From Loigolactobacillus iwatensis (GTDB taxonomy: Bacteria > Bacillota > Bacilli > Lactobacillales > Lactobacillaceae): a stretch of 64,000 nt of DNA. Of the stretch, positions 8,090-16,430 are shown one piece after another. Position numbers and translations under genes: made by a program. The notes under the pieces were generated by a model. It was not told where the DNA came from and did not search any database. It was given only the letters and a program-made list of their open reading frames with translations. The stretch is from NCBI RefSeq assembly GCF_003950295.1, contig NZ_RHNP01000002.1, forward strand, positions 1 through 64,000, read 5' to 3'. Each line of letters begins with the position of its first letter. Position 1 is the stretch's first letter.

Positions 8090-9007
8090 ATGTTTCAAAC
8101 ACTTATTTTGGCACTAATACCCATTATCTTTACGTTAGGTTTAGGTTATTTTGCTGCTTGGCGTGGTACCTTTGATGAGCGGGCTAGTAGTATCTTTGTT
8201 ACGTTGATTATGGCCTACGCGTTACCGCTAAGTGTTTTTTCAGGAATTTGGGGAACACCACGTCAACTTATTATCAAAGATAGATCCGTTGTGCTCTGGT
8301 TATTGTTGGCAATGGTAATTTGTTATCTCGTTTTATTTTTAAGCTATTATTTTATTGGGCATCAATCACGCTCGCTGGCCGCCTTACGGGCAATGGCAGT
8401 GGCCGATCCATCAGTTCCTTTCGTTGGGTCAGCGGTATTACCGTTGCTATTTGGCAGTAATTTGAGTGCCATCGATATTGGTATTTGTAGTTTAATTATT
8501 AATCTTTTGGCGCTACCGGTGACGATTTACTTATTAGAAAGTGATCAGCCTGCGGAGTCACATGAGCAAGGCCTTCTTCGTACATTTAAAAAACCATTAG
8601 TGTGGGCCTCGTTGTTTGGTTTTGTTTTGGTTCTAGCTGGTTCAACCATGCCAGCTAGTCTAGCAAATAATTTTACGCTTTTAGGTAAGGCAGCGGGCGG
8701 GGTTGCTATCTTTGCGGCCGGAATCGTTTTACAAACTAGAAAAATTCACTTGACCCTACCTGTGATCGGCAATGTTTTTTTGAAAAATATTTTATTTCCA
8801 TTAGTTGTCTGGGGCGTTCTAATCTTATTACAGGTTCCCGTTCAAGCTCGACGACTAGTGGTAGTGACGCTGGCAATCCCAATGGCAACCATGCCAACCG
8901 TTTTGGCCATTCAATACCAAGTTGCTGCATCAGAAATGGCCTCAACACAGTTTTTAAGCACGGTTGTTTCCTTTGTGACGATGGGATTTTTCATGATTGC
9001 AGTTTAA
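8090..9007 (+). CDS. AEC family transporter (auxin efflux carrier / malate permease type)
   Basis: 305 residues, about ten hydrophobic segments in two five-helix halves. It starts LILALIPIIFTLGLGYFAAWRGTF, the typical AEC N-terminus. Family members in lactic acid bacteria move malate or other organic acids. The divergent position 113 bp from icd makes a di- or tricarboxylate substrate plausible, but this is inference. AAGGGGTG precedes ATG. The gene is followed by a decayed family A repeat. Confidence 0.85.
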   Translation: MFQTLILALIPIIFTLGLGYFAAWRGTFDERASSIFVTLIMAYALPLSVFSGIWGTPRQLIIKDRSVVLWLLLAMVICYLVLFLSYYFIGHQSRSLAALRAMAVADPSVPFVGSAVLPLLFGSNLSAIDIGICSLIINLLALPVTIYLLESDQPAESHEQGLLRTFKKPLVWASLFGFVLVLAGSTMPASLANNFTLLGKAAGGVAIFAAGIVLQTRKIHLTLPVIGNVFLKNILFPLVVWGVLILLQVPVQARRLVVVTLAIPMATMPTVLAIQYQVAASEMASTQFLSTVVSFVTMGFFMIAV

Positions 9008-9054
9008 AAACAAAAAAATACGACCTAAGATTAATGCTATAAATTTGATCCCAA

Positions 9055-9140
9055 AGGAAGTGAGCCCAGACCTTTGGCGCCCTTTCTAGCGTAATGCTCG
9101 AAAATAGTAAGCGGCCAGAACTTTCTTCCCAACCTCTAGT
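9055..9140. repeat. Family A repeat, decayed short form (copy A2)
   Basis: Contains AGTGAGCCCAGACCTTTGGCGC, TTCTAGCGTAATGCTCGAAAATAGTAAG and a degenerate hairpin GCGGCCAGAA...TTCCCAACCTC. The order matches A1 and A5, but the hairpin arms have drifted. Confidence 0.6.
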
Positions 9141-9183
9141 GACCAATCAGATTCATAGCGTTAACTTTGTCGTATTTTTATAT

Positions 9184-9837
9184 TTATGCCAATTTTTTTA
9201 GTAATTCATCCAAATGCTTAATTACCGGGATTGATGGGCGATTTTTAGGCATTTCCTGTGAATTACGATTAAGCCAAATCGTTTGCCAATTTTCTGGTAG
9301 AGTTGCTAAATATTTGCCGGTTACATGAATGTGATCGGATGTGCCAATACCTGATTGTCGCAGTTGCTTCGTTACCTGATCGAAGAACGCTGCTTGTGGT
9401 TGGTAACACTGTAAATCTTCGGCTAACCAGAATTGATCAAAGGTGACCTTAAAATTTGCCAAATTATGTTCTAGAATTGGGCGCGGTAAATTGGATAAAA
9501 GCCCCAATTGGTAACCATTTTCTTTAAGCCGCATTAAGGTCTTAGAAACCTCGCGGAAACTTGGCAAATTTTGGTAAACTTTCATTAAATCAGTGACGTG
9601 TGTCGTTAAATTATTAACCTCAAATACAGTTTCGCAGGCTTTCAAGGCCTGGCGAACTATTTCTGAATAGGGGATAAACGTTGTTTGCGTTAATAATTGA
9701 TATTCATTTTGGAGATAGACCTTTTCTAATTCTTTGGAACTTTTACCACTTAAAACAGCGAGATCACCAATTGCTGCGTAAAAGGGGTCCGTATTAATGA
9801 GTACATCCTGGTCGGTAAAGGTAATTATTTTTGCCAT
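9184..9837 (-). CDS. HAD-superfamily protein with degenerate motifs
   Basis: 217 residues with a HAD Rossmann fold. Motif I is ITFTDQDVLINTD (D9 and D11 kept; the usual glycine-threonine after the second Asp is Val-Leu). Motif II is LGLLSNLPRP (S/N kept). The motif III lysine appears lost (LQCYQPQAAFF where K-P-D-P is usual), and the motif IV acidic pair is replaced by HVTGKYLATL where GDS...D is usual. The protein may be catalytically weak or have a binding role. No signal peptide. Flanked by a family A repeat downstream and a 250-bp non-coding region upstream. Confidence 0.7.
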   Translation of the reverse strand: MAKIITFTDQDVLINTDPFYAAIGDLAVLSGKSSKELEKVYLQNEYQLLTQTTFIPYSEIVRQALKACETVFEVNNLTTHVTDLMKVYQNLPSFREVSKTLMRLKENGYQLGLLSNLPRPILEHNLANFKVTFDQFWLAEDLQCYQPQAAFFDQVTKQLRQSGIGTSDHIHVTGKYLATLPENWQTIWLNRNSQEMPKNRPSIPVIKHLDELLKKLA

Positions 9838-10010
9838 ATTCGGTTAAACTCCTTTTTTGTAAGCAAGAGCGCGTTTAAAAAAATGCCTGTATTCAAACAT
9901 TATAACGTAGTCAGTGCTAATCATTGATTATTGCCGCATGAAATTGGGTACTTTTTCCGCCACGCTTCAAACTAATTCTAGCGCGTGGGTTAGAGGCCGT
10001 AAAGTTGGTC

Positions 10011-10047
10011 CATCAGTTGGGCAATTTAATCCGACCAACGACTGATG
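10011..10047. repeat. Small inverted repeat upstream of the ABC exporter
   Basis: CATCAGTTGG (10011-10020) pairs with CCAACgaCTGATG (10035-10047). It may be an operator or leader hairpin for the downstream gene; no regulator gene is adjacent. Confidence 0.4.
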
Positions 10048-10128
10048 TTCTAGCGCTGGCCAACGCATAGAATGAAAAAGCTTTGTAAATAAGTGAATTA
10101 CATAAAAAATGAAAAAGGAGGCCGTATT

Positions 10129-12039
10129 GTGAGCTTTTTAGAATTAAAGGATGTCCACAAGGCCTATCAATTAGCGGATAAGACTAAGTTTCCAGTTTTA
10201 AAGGGAATCAATTTGAGCTTTGAGCGCGGAGAATTTGTTTCAATTCTTGGTGAATCTGGGGGTGGGAAGACAACCCTAATGAATATTATTGGTGGTTTAG
10301 ACCACCAATATACTGGGGATGTTTTGGTTAACGGAAAGTCAACTAGAACTATGTCAGAGAAAGAATTAGATAATTACCGGCGCCAAACAATTGGTTTTGT
10401 TTTTCAAAACTTTAATTTAATCAGCCACTTATCAATTTTAGATAACGTCATGGTGAGTTTGGAAATGACTAAGTTAACGCACAAAGAGCAAGTGCAAACG
10501 GCGACTGATCTGTTGAAACGAGTTGGTTTAGGTGAGCACATCAAAAAGTACCCTAATCAATTATCGGGTGGTCAAAAACAGCGAGTAGCGATTGCCCGTG
10601 CTCTAGCCAGTGACCCTGATATCATTATTGCCGATGAGCCGACGGGGGCGCTTGATTCAGGCAATTCACACGAAATTATGGATTTGCTAAATGGAATCGC
10701 CACGGATGGGAAGCTCGTTATTTGTGTGACGCACTCGCAAGAAGTTGCCAATTACGGAACGCGGATTGTTCACATGGTTGATGGATTAATTGACCAAGAT
10801 CAACATTTAAAGGACGCATTTCCAGTAAAAGGGGCCAAAGCAAGTACGGTCACGCACCATTTAAGTTTTCGGGCTAACTTCAATATGGCAATGAAACATA
10901 TGCGCTATAACTTAAAACGTAATGTTTTGATCGTGTTTGGGGGTGCCATCGGAATTTTGAGTGTGTTGTTAATGCTGTCGCTGGGGCGTGGTGTTCAGGG
11001 TTACATGAATCACGAAATTTCCGGACAAATCAATCCACAAAGTATTCAGGTAACACAAAAGACTAAGTCAACGGACCCTAATTCGGTTAAGATGACGCAG
11101 GCTGATTACACAAAAATGACAAAGATGGCAAACGTTTCCTCAGTTGAGCGTGGTTTCTTTGCCCAAGGTGCTCAAGTTCAGTATGCCGGTAAAACTGATT
11201 CAATTTCGCTTTTCCAAACCTATAACAAAACGATCTTGGATAAGAGCCTGTCAATTGGCCACCAACCAACTGGGTTAAACGAAGTAACAATTACTAAAGA
11301 TTTAGCTCAAAAGTATGATAAGGCTGACTATAAAAAGATGGTGGGTAAGAAGATTACTTTCTTTGTTAATACCTACGATGCACAAAAGAAGCCAATTGTT
11401 TTATCCCGCCAAGTAACTGTTAGCGGAATTACAACCGGCCAAAGTGGTGCAACGGTTAGTTACAATACACTGCAGGCTATGTTTAAAGAAAAAAGTTTAA
11501 CGCTAAAGCCTAATTTCTTAACGGTTAACGTTAAGGGATTGACTAACGTTAAGCCGATTCAGGACAAAATTAAGGCAGATAAATATCAGATTACTGGTGC
11601 CGGGGCCATTTTAGATACAGTCAATACGTACGTTAAGTTGGCCTTCTACGTGTTAGCCGGAATTGCTGGTATTTCACTGTTGGTTTCTGCGATTATGATC
11701 ATTGTGGTTCTTTACATTAGTGTTTCTGAGCGGACCAAGGAAATTGGTATTTTGCGGGCATTAGGCGTTCGCAAGACAGATATCCGGACCCTTTTCTTCG
11801 CGGAGTCGTTTTTGATTGGGTTGTTTTCAAGTATTATTGGGGTGATCGTGGTTTGGTTGGCGCAACTTGGTATCAACCACGCAACGGAAAGCTTCATCCA
11901 CTATAATATTATTCAATTAACACCTGGTTACATTGCTTTTGGGATCATTGTTAGTGTTGTGATTAGTATCTTGGCGGCAATCGCGCCGGCCGGCAACGCA
12001 GCAAAATTAGACCCAGTTGAGGCCTTATCCCACGATTAA
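10129..12039 (+). CDS. ABC transporter, fused ATPase-permease (MacB/FtsX type)
   Basis: About 636 residues. The N-terminal ATPase domain (about 1-235) has Walker A GESGGGKTT, signature LSGGQKQRVAIARA, Walker B IIIADEPTGALD and switch histidine VTHSQ. A transmembrane segment near 270-290, a large extracytoplasmic MacB-PCD-like domain and three C-terminal helices (FtsX domain, VSERTKEIGILRALGVRK between helices) follow. Such proteins export peptides or lipids or detach envelope stress agents. GTG at 10129 is chosen because AAAAAGGAGG (10112-10121) sits 7 bp upstream; a GTG at 10093 is in frame but lacks such a site. The ATPase and permease are fused, unlike most Firmicute members, where they are separate genes. 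Confidence 0.88.
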   Translation: MSFLELKDVHKAYQLADKTKFPVLKGINLSFERGEFVSILGESGGGKTTLMNIIGGLDHQYTGDVLVNGKSTRTMSEKELDNYRRQTIGFVFQNFNLISHLSILDNVMVSLEMTKLTHKEQVQTATDLLKRVGLGEHIKKYPNQLSGGQKQRVAIARALASDPDIIIADEPTGALDSGNSHEIMDLLNGIATDGKLVICVTHSQEVANYGTRIVHMVDGLIDQDQHLKDAFPVKGAKASTVTHHLSFRANFNMAMKHMRYNLKRNVLIVFGGAIGILSVLLMLSLGRGVQGYMNHEISGQINPQSIQVTQKTKSTDPNSVKMTQADYTKMTKMANVSSVERGFFAQGAQVQYAGKTDSISLFQTYNKTILDKSLSIGHQPTGLNEVTITKDLAQKYDKADYKKMVGKKITFFVNTYDAQKKPIVLSRQVTVSGITTGQSGATVSYNTLQAMFKEKSLTLKPNFLTVNVKGLTNVKPIQDKIKADKYQITGAGAILDTVNTYVKLAFYVLAGIAGISLLVSAIMIIVVLYISVSERTKEIGILRALGVRKTDIRTLFFAESFLIGLFSSIIGVIVVWLAQLGINHATESFIHYNIIQLTPGYIAFGIIVSVVISILAAIAPAGNAAKLDPVEALSHD

Positions 12040-12069
12040 ATTAGTACCAATATAATCATTTGAAACTAG

Positions 12070-12250
12070 AAACAGTAAGAGGCTAGGATAAAAGTCCTAG
12101 CCTCTTACTGTTTCTAAATGCTGCTATAGTACGTGTGCCAATAGTCCGGGTTCACGTGCCTAACTACGGCTAATCCAATAATCATAGTACGGTTGTTGGA
12201 TTAGCTTATGCTATGCAGTAAATCTAGAATCGCCTTTTTGGCCCACTCCT
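12070..12250. repeat. Family A repeat, long form (copy A3) with terminator hairpin
   Basis: Begins with a perfect 19-bp hairpin (arms 12070-12088 and 12095-12113, core AAGAGGCTAGGA / TCCTAGCCTCTT). Then comes GTGCGCCA-like text, GGGTTCACGTGCCTAACTAC, a second hairpin GGCTAATCCAA / TTGGATTAGC, and the end TTTTTGGCCCACTCC. The same order occurs at 35568-35750, with changed but still pairing hairpin arms. It probably terminates the ABC exporter gene. Confidence 0.75.
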
Positions 12251-12256
12251 GCCTAT

Positions 12257-12748
12257 TTATTTTGCGCCGCTGTGATTATAATGATTTCCCTAAGTGGCCA
12301 TTGCTTCAATCACTGGCTGTAACGTTGCACCTAAGGGAGTCAAACGATAGTAAATGTTTTTGCTAGGGAGTGTTTGGAAAAGCGTTCAGATTCTGAGGAT
12401 TAGCCTAAACAGCCGAATTACCTTTGAAAAAGGTGATTTGGCCGTTGTAGCTAACCGCAGGAATCTGCTTTTTCAAACACGTTTACAGCAAATTAGTCGC
12501 GAAAATATTAACAAAGGTGTTTCTTGAATAACTATTCGATTGATTAGCCTATCTTTCTGTAATTCTTTTAGTTGTAACGCCAACATTCGCCGCCCAATAC
12601 TGGGAATAGCCCTTAATAACTCACCAAAATGAGTTGAGTCTTGATAAATTAGATGATAAAGAATAACCCCTTTCCATTTACCGGCAATAAACTGTAAGGT
12701 TGAAGCAACTGGACACCCAGGAGCGCAATCGTAAATTTGTTGTTTCAT
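12257..12748 (-). pseudogene. HxlR-family regulator interrupted by a family B element
   Basis: The N-terminal 78 codons (12748 down to 12515) encode a standard HxlR winged-helix protein: MKQQIYDCAPGCPVASTL, FIAGKWKGVILYHL, HFGELLRAIPSIGRRMLALQLKEL and NRIVIQETP. The family continuation resumes only at 12361, as KNIYYRLTPLGATLQPVIEAMAT, after 153 bp of family B repeat. A TAG at 12290-12292 replaces the expected Trp codon of the ...ATWGN... ending. The frame then runs GNHYNHSGAK to a stop at 12257. The intact parent probably had about 115 residues. The redox-responsive role typical of HxlR proteins beside a quinone-reductase-like gene is therefore likely lost. Confidence 0.85.
12362..12514. repeat. 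Family B element, short form (copy B1), inserted in HxlR gene
   Basis: Left part TAGGGAGTGTTTGGAAAAGC, conserved GATTCTGAGGATTAGCCTAA, apical hairpin ACCTTTgaaaAAGGT, conserved GTAGCTAACCGCAGGAATCTGC, right arm TTTTTCAAACACG. The whole unit folds into one long imperfect hairpin. The borders are set by where HxlR coding similarity stops and resumes. Confidence 0.85.
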
Positions 12749-12807
12749 AGTTAGCTTTAAAACTCCTTTTACGGGTACAATTAGAGTAGTATCAAAAATT
12801 ACCCTTA

Positions 12808-12836
12808 TTGTATTCCTTATTTTTTGTTAGTACAAT
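12808..12836 (+). promoter_or_regulatory. Promoter of the zinc-type dehydrogenase gene
   Basis: TTGTAT (12808-12813), a 17-bp spacer and TACAAT (12831-12836). The -10 lies inside the string GTACAATTGAG. A related GTACAATTAGAG lies about 50 bp upstream, near 12776, so the two may be regulator half-sites. Confidence 0.55.
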
Positions 12837-12869
12837 TGAGCCATAAATAATGAAGAGAGGTTGAATTTA

Positions 12870-13898
12870 ATGACAAAAATGAAAGCAGTTGGTTATTACA
12901 AAGGTTTACCGATTACTGATTCCGCCAGTTTTCAAGACGTATTGGTTGAAAAACCGCAACCGCAGGCTAATGATTTATTGGTTAAAGTGCTTGCTGTCTC
13001 GGTTAATCCTGTGGATACTAAAATTCGGCAGAGTACGCCAGAACAGACCCAGGTTAAGATTATTGGTTACGATGCTGTCGCCGAGGTTGTGGCACTTGGC
13101 ACTGCCGTGAAGGATTACCAAGTGGGTCAGCGGGTTTACTATGCCGGAACAACTCAGCGACCTGGTAGTGATGCCGAATTTCAGTTAATTGATGCCCGTT
13201 TAGTGGCGTTGGCACCAGAAAAGTTAACTGTTAACCAGGCCGCCGCGTTACCTCTAACGGCACTGACGGCTTACGAGTTACTTTTTGAAAAAATGGGCTT
13301 AATACCGGTTAAGAACGCAAATAATGGCAAAAGCTTATTGGTTATTAATGGCGCCGGTGGGGTTGGTTCATTAGCAATTCAATTGGCAAAGTGGGCCGGC
13401 TTAACCGTCATCGCAACCGCCAGCCCTAAAAACCACGCTTGGTTAAAAGAGCTAGGGGCCGACTATGCGGTCGATTATCATCAAGATTTACGTCAGCAAA
13501 TCACTACTTTGGGTTTTGATTTACTTGATAATATCGTGATTTTACATTCTACGGCGCGTTATTTTGATTTGGCCGCCGATTTAATAGGACCATTTGGCCA
13601 CGTCGGGTCAATTGTCGGATCAACTGAGAGGCTTGCTTTGGCCAAGCTAAAGAATAAATCGGCCAGTTTTGATTGGGAGTATATGTTTGCCAAAACGGAC
13701 TATGATTACCAAGTGGCCTCGCAAGGTGCCATTTTGAAGCAGATAGCAAAATTGTTAGATCAAGGCGTGTTACGGACAACGCTAACTCAAACAATTACTG
13801 CGGGTATCAACGCAACTACTATGAAAAAGGCGCACGCAATTGTTGAAGCAAACGCAATGGTCGGAAAATTAGTTGTTACGGGACCATTTAATGGTTAA
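12870..13898 (+). CDS. Zinc-type alcohol dehydrogenase-like / quinone oxidoreductase family protein
   Basis: About 342 residues of the medium-chain dehydrogenase/reductase superfamily. The GroES-like N-domain includes VSVNPVDTKIRQ, and the Rossmann dinucleotide site is INGAGGVGSLAIQLAKW. The catalytic zinc ligands of true alcohol dehydrogenases are not evident, so an NADPH-dependent quinone or enal reductase is likely. ATG at 12870 is chosen, with AGAGAGG 9 bp upstream; an in-frame TTG at 12861 would overlap that site. The gene is divergent from the broken HxlR regulator, a common regulator-target pairing, so expression may now be constitutive. Confidence 0.87.
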   Translation: MTKMKAVGYYKGLPITDSASFQDVLVEKPQPQANDLLVKVLAVSVNPVDTKIRQSTPEQTQVKIIGYDAVAEVVALGTAVKDYQVGQRVYYAGTTQRPGSDAEFQLIDARLVALAPEKLTVNQAAALPLTALTAYELLFEKMGLIPVKNANNGKSLLVINGAGGVGSLAIQLAKWAGLTVIATASPKNHAWLKELGADYAVDYHQDLRQQITTLGFDLLDNIVILHSTARYFDLAADLIGPFGHVGSIVGSTERLALAKLKNKSASFDWEYMFAKTDYDYQVASQGAILKQIAKLLDQGVLRTTLTQTITAGINATTMKKAHAIVEANAMVGKLVVTGPFNG

Positions 13899-13908
13899 CT
13901 GAAAAAAT

Positions 13909-14045
13909 GTTAAGCGGTTAGGACAAAAGTTCCAGCCGCTTACTATTTTCGATCGTTACCATAGACCGTGCGCCAAAGGCCTGGTTTCACTTACCTAGCT
14001 TACGCTGCACAGTAAACTCAAAGTCTACTTTTACGCCACACCCGA
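13909..14045. repeat. Family A repeat (copy A4)
   Basis: Terminator hairpin TAAGCGGTTAGGAC / GTTCCAGCCGCTTA, then TTTTCGATCGTTACCATAGA, GTGCGCCAAAGGCCTGG and TACGCTGCACAGTAAACTC. The internal CTAATCC hairpin seen in A3 and A6 is deleted. Probable terminator of the dehydrogenase gene. Confidence 0.65.
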
Positions 14046-14202
14046 TTTTTGATTGATCATTGATTAATAGACTAGATTAATTATCGAAAACTTTTTGATC
14101 CATAAAATTTTCATGCAAATTCAGTAGCGCCCCGTGGTATACTAATTACTTGTGTGCAACATTTAAGTGCATAAACTTACATATACCTGAGGAGGAGAAG
14201 TT

Positions 14203-14919
14203 GTGGTTCATCAGTTGTTAGCAGAGTTCATGGGTACAGCACTCATGATTATTTTTGGTGTTGGCGTTCATTGTAGTGAAGTTTTGAAGGGAACCAAGTA
14301 TCGTGGTTCAGGACATATTTTTGCGATTACTACTTGGGGATTTGGTATTACAATCTCATTATTTATTTTCGGAAATGTTTGTATTAATCCAGCAATGGTA
14401 TTAGCACAATGTCTATTGGGAAACCTCAAGTGGTCGCTATTTTTACCGTATTCAATTGCTGAGGTCCTGGGTGGCGTTGTCGGTGCCATAATTGTTTGGA
14501 TTATGTATGCCGATCATTTTAAGGCTTCAGAAGATGAAATTTCACCAATTACGATTCGTAACTTGTTTGCAACGGCACCTGCTGTCCGCAATTTACCCCG
14601 TAACTTCTTCGTGGAATTTTTTGATACATTTTTATTTATTTCTGGGATTTTGGCCATTTCACAAATCAAAACGCCGGGAATTGTACCAATTGGCGTTGGT
14701 TTGCTGGTCTGGGCGATTGGTATGGGCTTAGGCGGACCAACAGGATTCGCCATGAATTTGGCCCGTGACATGGGTCCCCGGATTGCCCACGCAATATTAC
14801 CAATTAAAAATAAGGCGGATAGCGATTGGCAGTACGGTATTTTAGTGCCGGGTATTGCACCTTTTGTTGGGGCTGCCTGTGCGGCGTTATTTATGCACGG
14901 CTTTTTCCATATTGTTTAA
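14203..14919 (+). CDS. MIP family channel (aquaporin/glycerol facilitator) with altered second NPA box
   Basis: 238 residues, six membrane segments. The first half-helix box is a canonical INPAM (residues 61-65). The second is MNLARDMGPR, so NPA is replaced by NLA (185-187) while the following R188 and D189 are kept. Lactobacilli carry several GlpF-like channels that pass water, glycerol, dihydroxyacetone or lactic acid. The substrate here is not predictable. Starts at GTG behind GAGGAGGAGAAGTT. Followed after 30 bp by a GNAT gene, probably cotranscribed. Confidence 0.88.
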   Translation: MVHQLLAEFMGTALMIIFGVGVHCSEVLKGTKYRGSGHIFAITTWGFGITISLFIFGNVCINPAMVLAQCLLGNLKWSLFLPYSIAEVLGGVVGAIIVWIMYADHFKASEDEISPITIRNLFATAPAVRNLPRNFFVEFFDTFLFISGILAISQIKTPGIVPIGVGLLVWAIGMGLGGPTGFAMNLARDMGPRIAHAILPIKNKADSDWQYGILVPGIAPFVGAACAALFMHGFFHIV

Positions 14920-14948
14920 TGATCGGATAATTTTAAAGTGAAACTGGT

Positions 14949-15398
14949 GTGGTGACGATGATGAGCAAAATTGAAGTACGAGTGGCAAAAAAGAATGATT
15001 TGTCAGCGATGGCACAAATCTATTTGGAAGATCGCCAACGTTATTTTAATTGGGTACTAAATCCGCAATTAGCGGATTTAGTGGCGGAAACGAAACGTGA
15101 ACGATTAATTGTTGCGCTAATTGATGATCAAGTAGTTGGTTTTGCGGCCTTATATGAGCTCATTAGTTTTGTACACCTTTTATTTGTCGCACCACAACAT
15201 CAACGGCAAGGCGTCGGATTGGCCTTGATTAAAACGCTCAGCCAGATGGCGCGGGAACCATTAACGCTTAAGTGTGTGCAGCGCAATGATTCTGCGTTAG
15301 CTTTTTACCAACAAATTGGGTTTGTGATAACTAAGGATAATCAATACGCAACACCAGCGAATTTTACCTTAAAATTAGTTCATCCTGATTGGAATTAG
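14949..15398 (+). CDS. GNAT family N-acetyltransferase
   Basis: About 146-149 residues. The acetyl-CoA loop is VAPQHQRQGVGLALIKTL (Q/RxxGxG/A motif), followed by LKCVQRNDSALAFYQQIGFV, typical of GNAT motif B. The substrate is unknown. The start is uncertain: GTG 14949, ATG 14958 and ATG 14961 are in frame and no strong ribosome binding site separates them. It lies 29 bp behind the aquaporin gene. Confidence 0.85.
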   Translation: MVTMMSKIEVRVAKKNDLSAMAQIYLEDRQRYFNWVLNPQLADLVAETKRERLIVALIDDQVVGFAALYELISFVHLLFVAPQHQRQGVGLALIKTLSQMAREPLTLKCVQRNDSALAFYQQIGFVITKDNQYATPANFTLKLVHPDWN

Positions 15399-15472
15399 TT
15401 GAGTAACAATTGAGCTCTCGGTATTTTTTAAGTACGCTGGCTAAATTTAAAACAAACGAATTGAATATTTTG

Positions 15473-15553
15473 AAACGTGAATGATCGTCTACCTTGTTAT
15501 GTGGAACAGCTTCAAAGCTCACATTAAAGATAGATGATTCCTCACGTTTTTTT
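15473..15553. terminator. Long terminator hairpin before rsmG
   Basis: AAACGTGA at 15473-15480 pairs with TCACGTTT ending near 15549. Inner pairing is GATcGTCTA with TAGATGATt, and a run of seven T follows. It separates the aquaporin/GNAT unit from the rsmG operon. Confidence 0.65.
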
Positions 15554-15577
15554 GTGGAAAGGATTTGCTGGAATTCC

Positions 15578-15606
15578 TTGCGCCCGTAGTGATTTTACGT
15601 TACAGT
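15578..15606 (+). promoter_or_regulatory. Promoter of the rsmG-noc-parAB operon
   Basis: TTGCGC (15578-15583), a 17-bp spacer and TACAGT (15601-15606), about 58 bp upstream of rsmG. A perfect palindrome follows directly downstream. Confidence 0.5.
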
Positions 15607-15616
15607 AGACAGAGTA

Positions 15617-15639
15617 CGTGAAACATTAAATGTTTCACG
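15617..15639. promoter_or_regulatory. Perfect 23-bp palindrome with everted parS half-sites
   Basis: Two 11-bp arms, CGTGAAACATT and AATGTTTCACG, flank one central A. Each arm contains the parS half TGTTTCACG, but the halves are outward-facing compared with the consensus TGTTTCACGTGAAACA. It lies at about +11 to +33 of the operon encoding two ParB-type proteins. Possible operator for Noc, ParB or another regulator. Confidence 0.5.
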
Positions 15640-15663
15640 AAGCTTAGGAAAAGGTGGATGTAA

Positions 15664-16404
15664 ATGACTCCAACATCATTTAAAGCTGCATTGGCTGAAC
15701 ACGATATTCAGCTGAGTGACCAACAAATGGCCCAGTTTGCAACTTATTTTAAATTATTAATTGCAACTAATGAAAAGATGAACTTAACTAGTATTACCGA
15801 TGAGGCAGGGGTTTATTTAAAACATTTCTATGACTCACTAACACCAAGCTTTTACATAGAATCATTGCGGCATGAGGCATTAACAATCTGTGATGTTGGC
15901 GCCGGTGCTGGATTTCCATCGTTGCCGTTGAAAATTGTTTTTCCGCAATTAAGGGTTACAATTGTGGATTCACTGAATAAACGAATTAAATTTTTAAATG
16001 AGCTTGCTGCCGCGCTTAATTTGAGTGACGTTGCGTTTTATCATGATCGAGCAGAACTTTTTGGAAGTAAGCGTAGTGAACATCGTGAAAGTTTCGACTT
16101 GGTCACTGCGCGGGCAGTCGCTAGGTTAAACGTTTTAAGTGAGCTTTGTTTACCGCTTGTTAAAAAAGGTGGCCAGTTTATTGCCTTGAAGGGGCAGTTA
16201 CCTGACGCCGAATTAACCGAGGCCAAATACGCAATTCATTTGTTGGGTGGTAATCTAGCAACTAATGAAGCCTTTGAGCTACCTGATAATGGTGGCGCAC
16301 GGCAATTATTGACCATTGTTAAGCGCCGCCAAACGCCTAAGCGCTATCCAAGGCGAGCAGGTGTCCCCAATAAAGAACCGCTAGTTGAGAAAACATTGAA
16401 TTAA
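15664..16404 (+). CDS. rsmG: 16S rRNA m7G527 methyltransferase RsmG
   Basis: 246 residues (GidB). It methylates N7 of G527 in 16S rRNA with S-adenosylmethionine. Visible motifs are [19 protein letters not shown], the SAM-binding loop [20 protein letters not shown] and [15 protein letters not shown]. It is the first gene of the rsmG-noc-parA-parB block that marks the origin region in many Firmicutes. Ribosome binding site AAAAGGTGG. Confidence 0.96.
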   Translation: MTPTSFKAALAEHDIQLSDQQMAQFATYFKLLIATNEKMNLTSITDEAGVYLKHFYDSLTPSFYIESLRHEALTICDVGAGAGFPSLPLKIVFPQLRVTIVDSLNKRIKFLNELAAALNLSDVAFYHDRAELFGSKRSEHRESFDLVTARAVARLNVLSELCLPLVKKGGQFIALKGQLPDAELTEAKYAIHLLGGNLATNEAFELPDNGGARQLLTIVKRRQTPKRYPRRAGVPNKEPLVEKTLN

Positions 16405-16430
16405 ATCACAAAAATGAAGGAGTATTAATC

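Noticed and set aside
10093-10128. Upstream GTG start for the ABC exporter
   Set aside because: The 12-codon extension contains the ribosome binding site of the GTG at 10129 and has no site of its own.
15617-15639. A true parS site
   Set aside because: The half-sites are in the reverse order relative to the consensus and separated by TTAAA; listed as an everted palindrome only.
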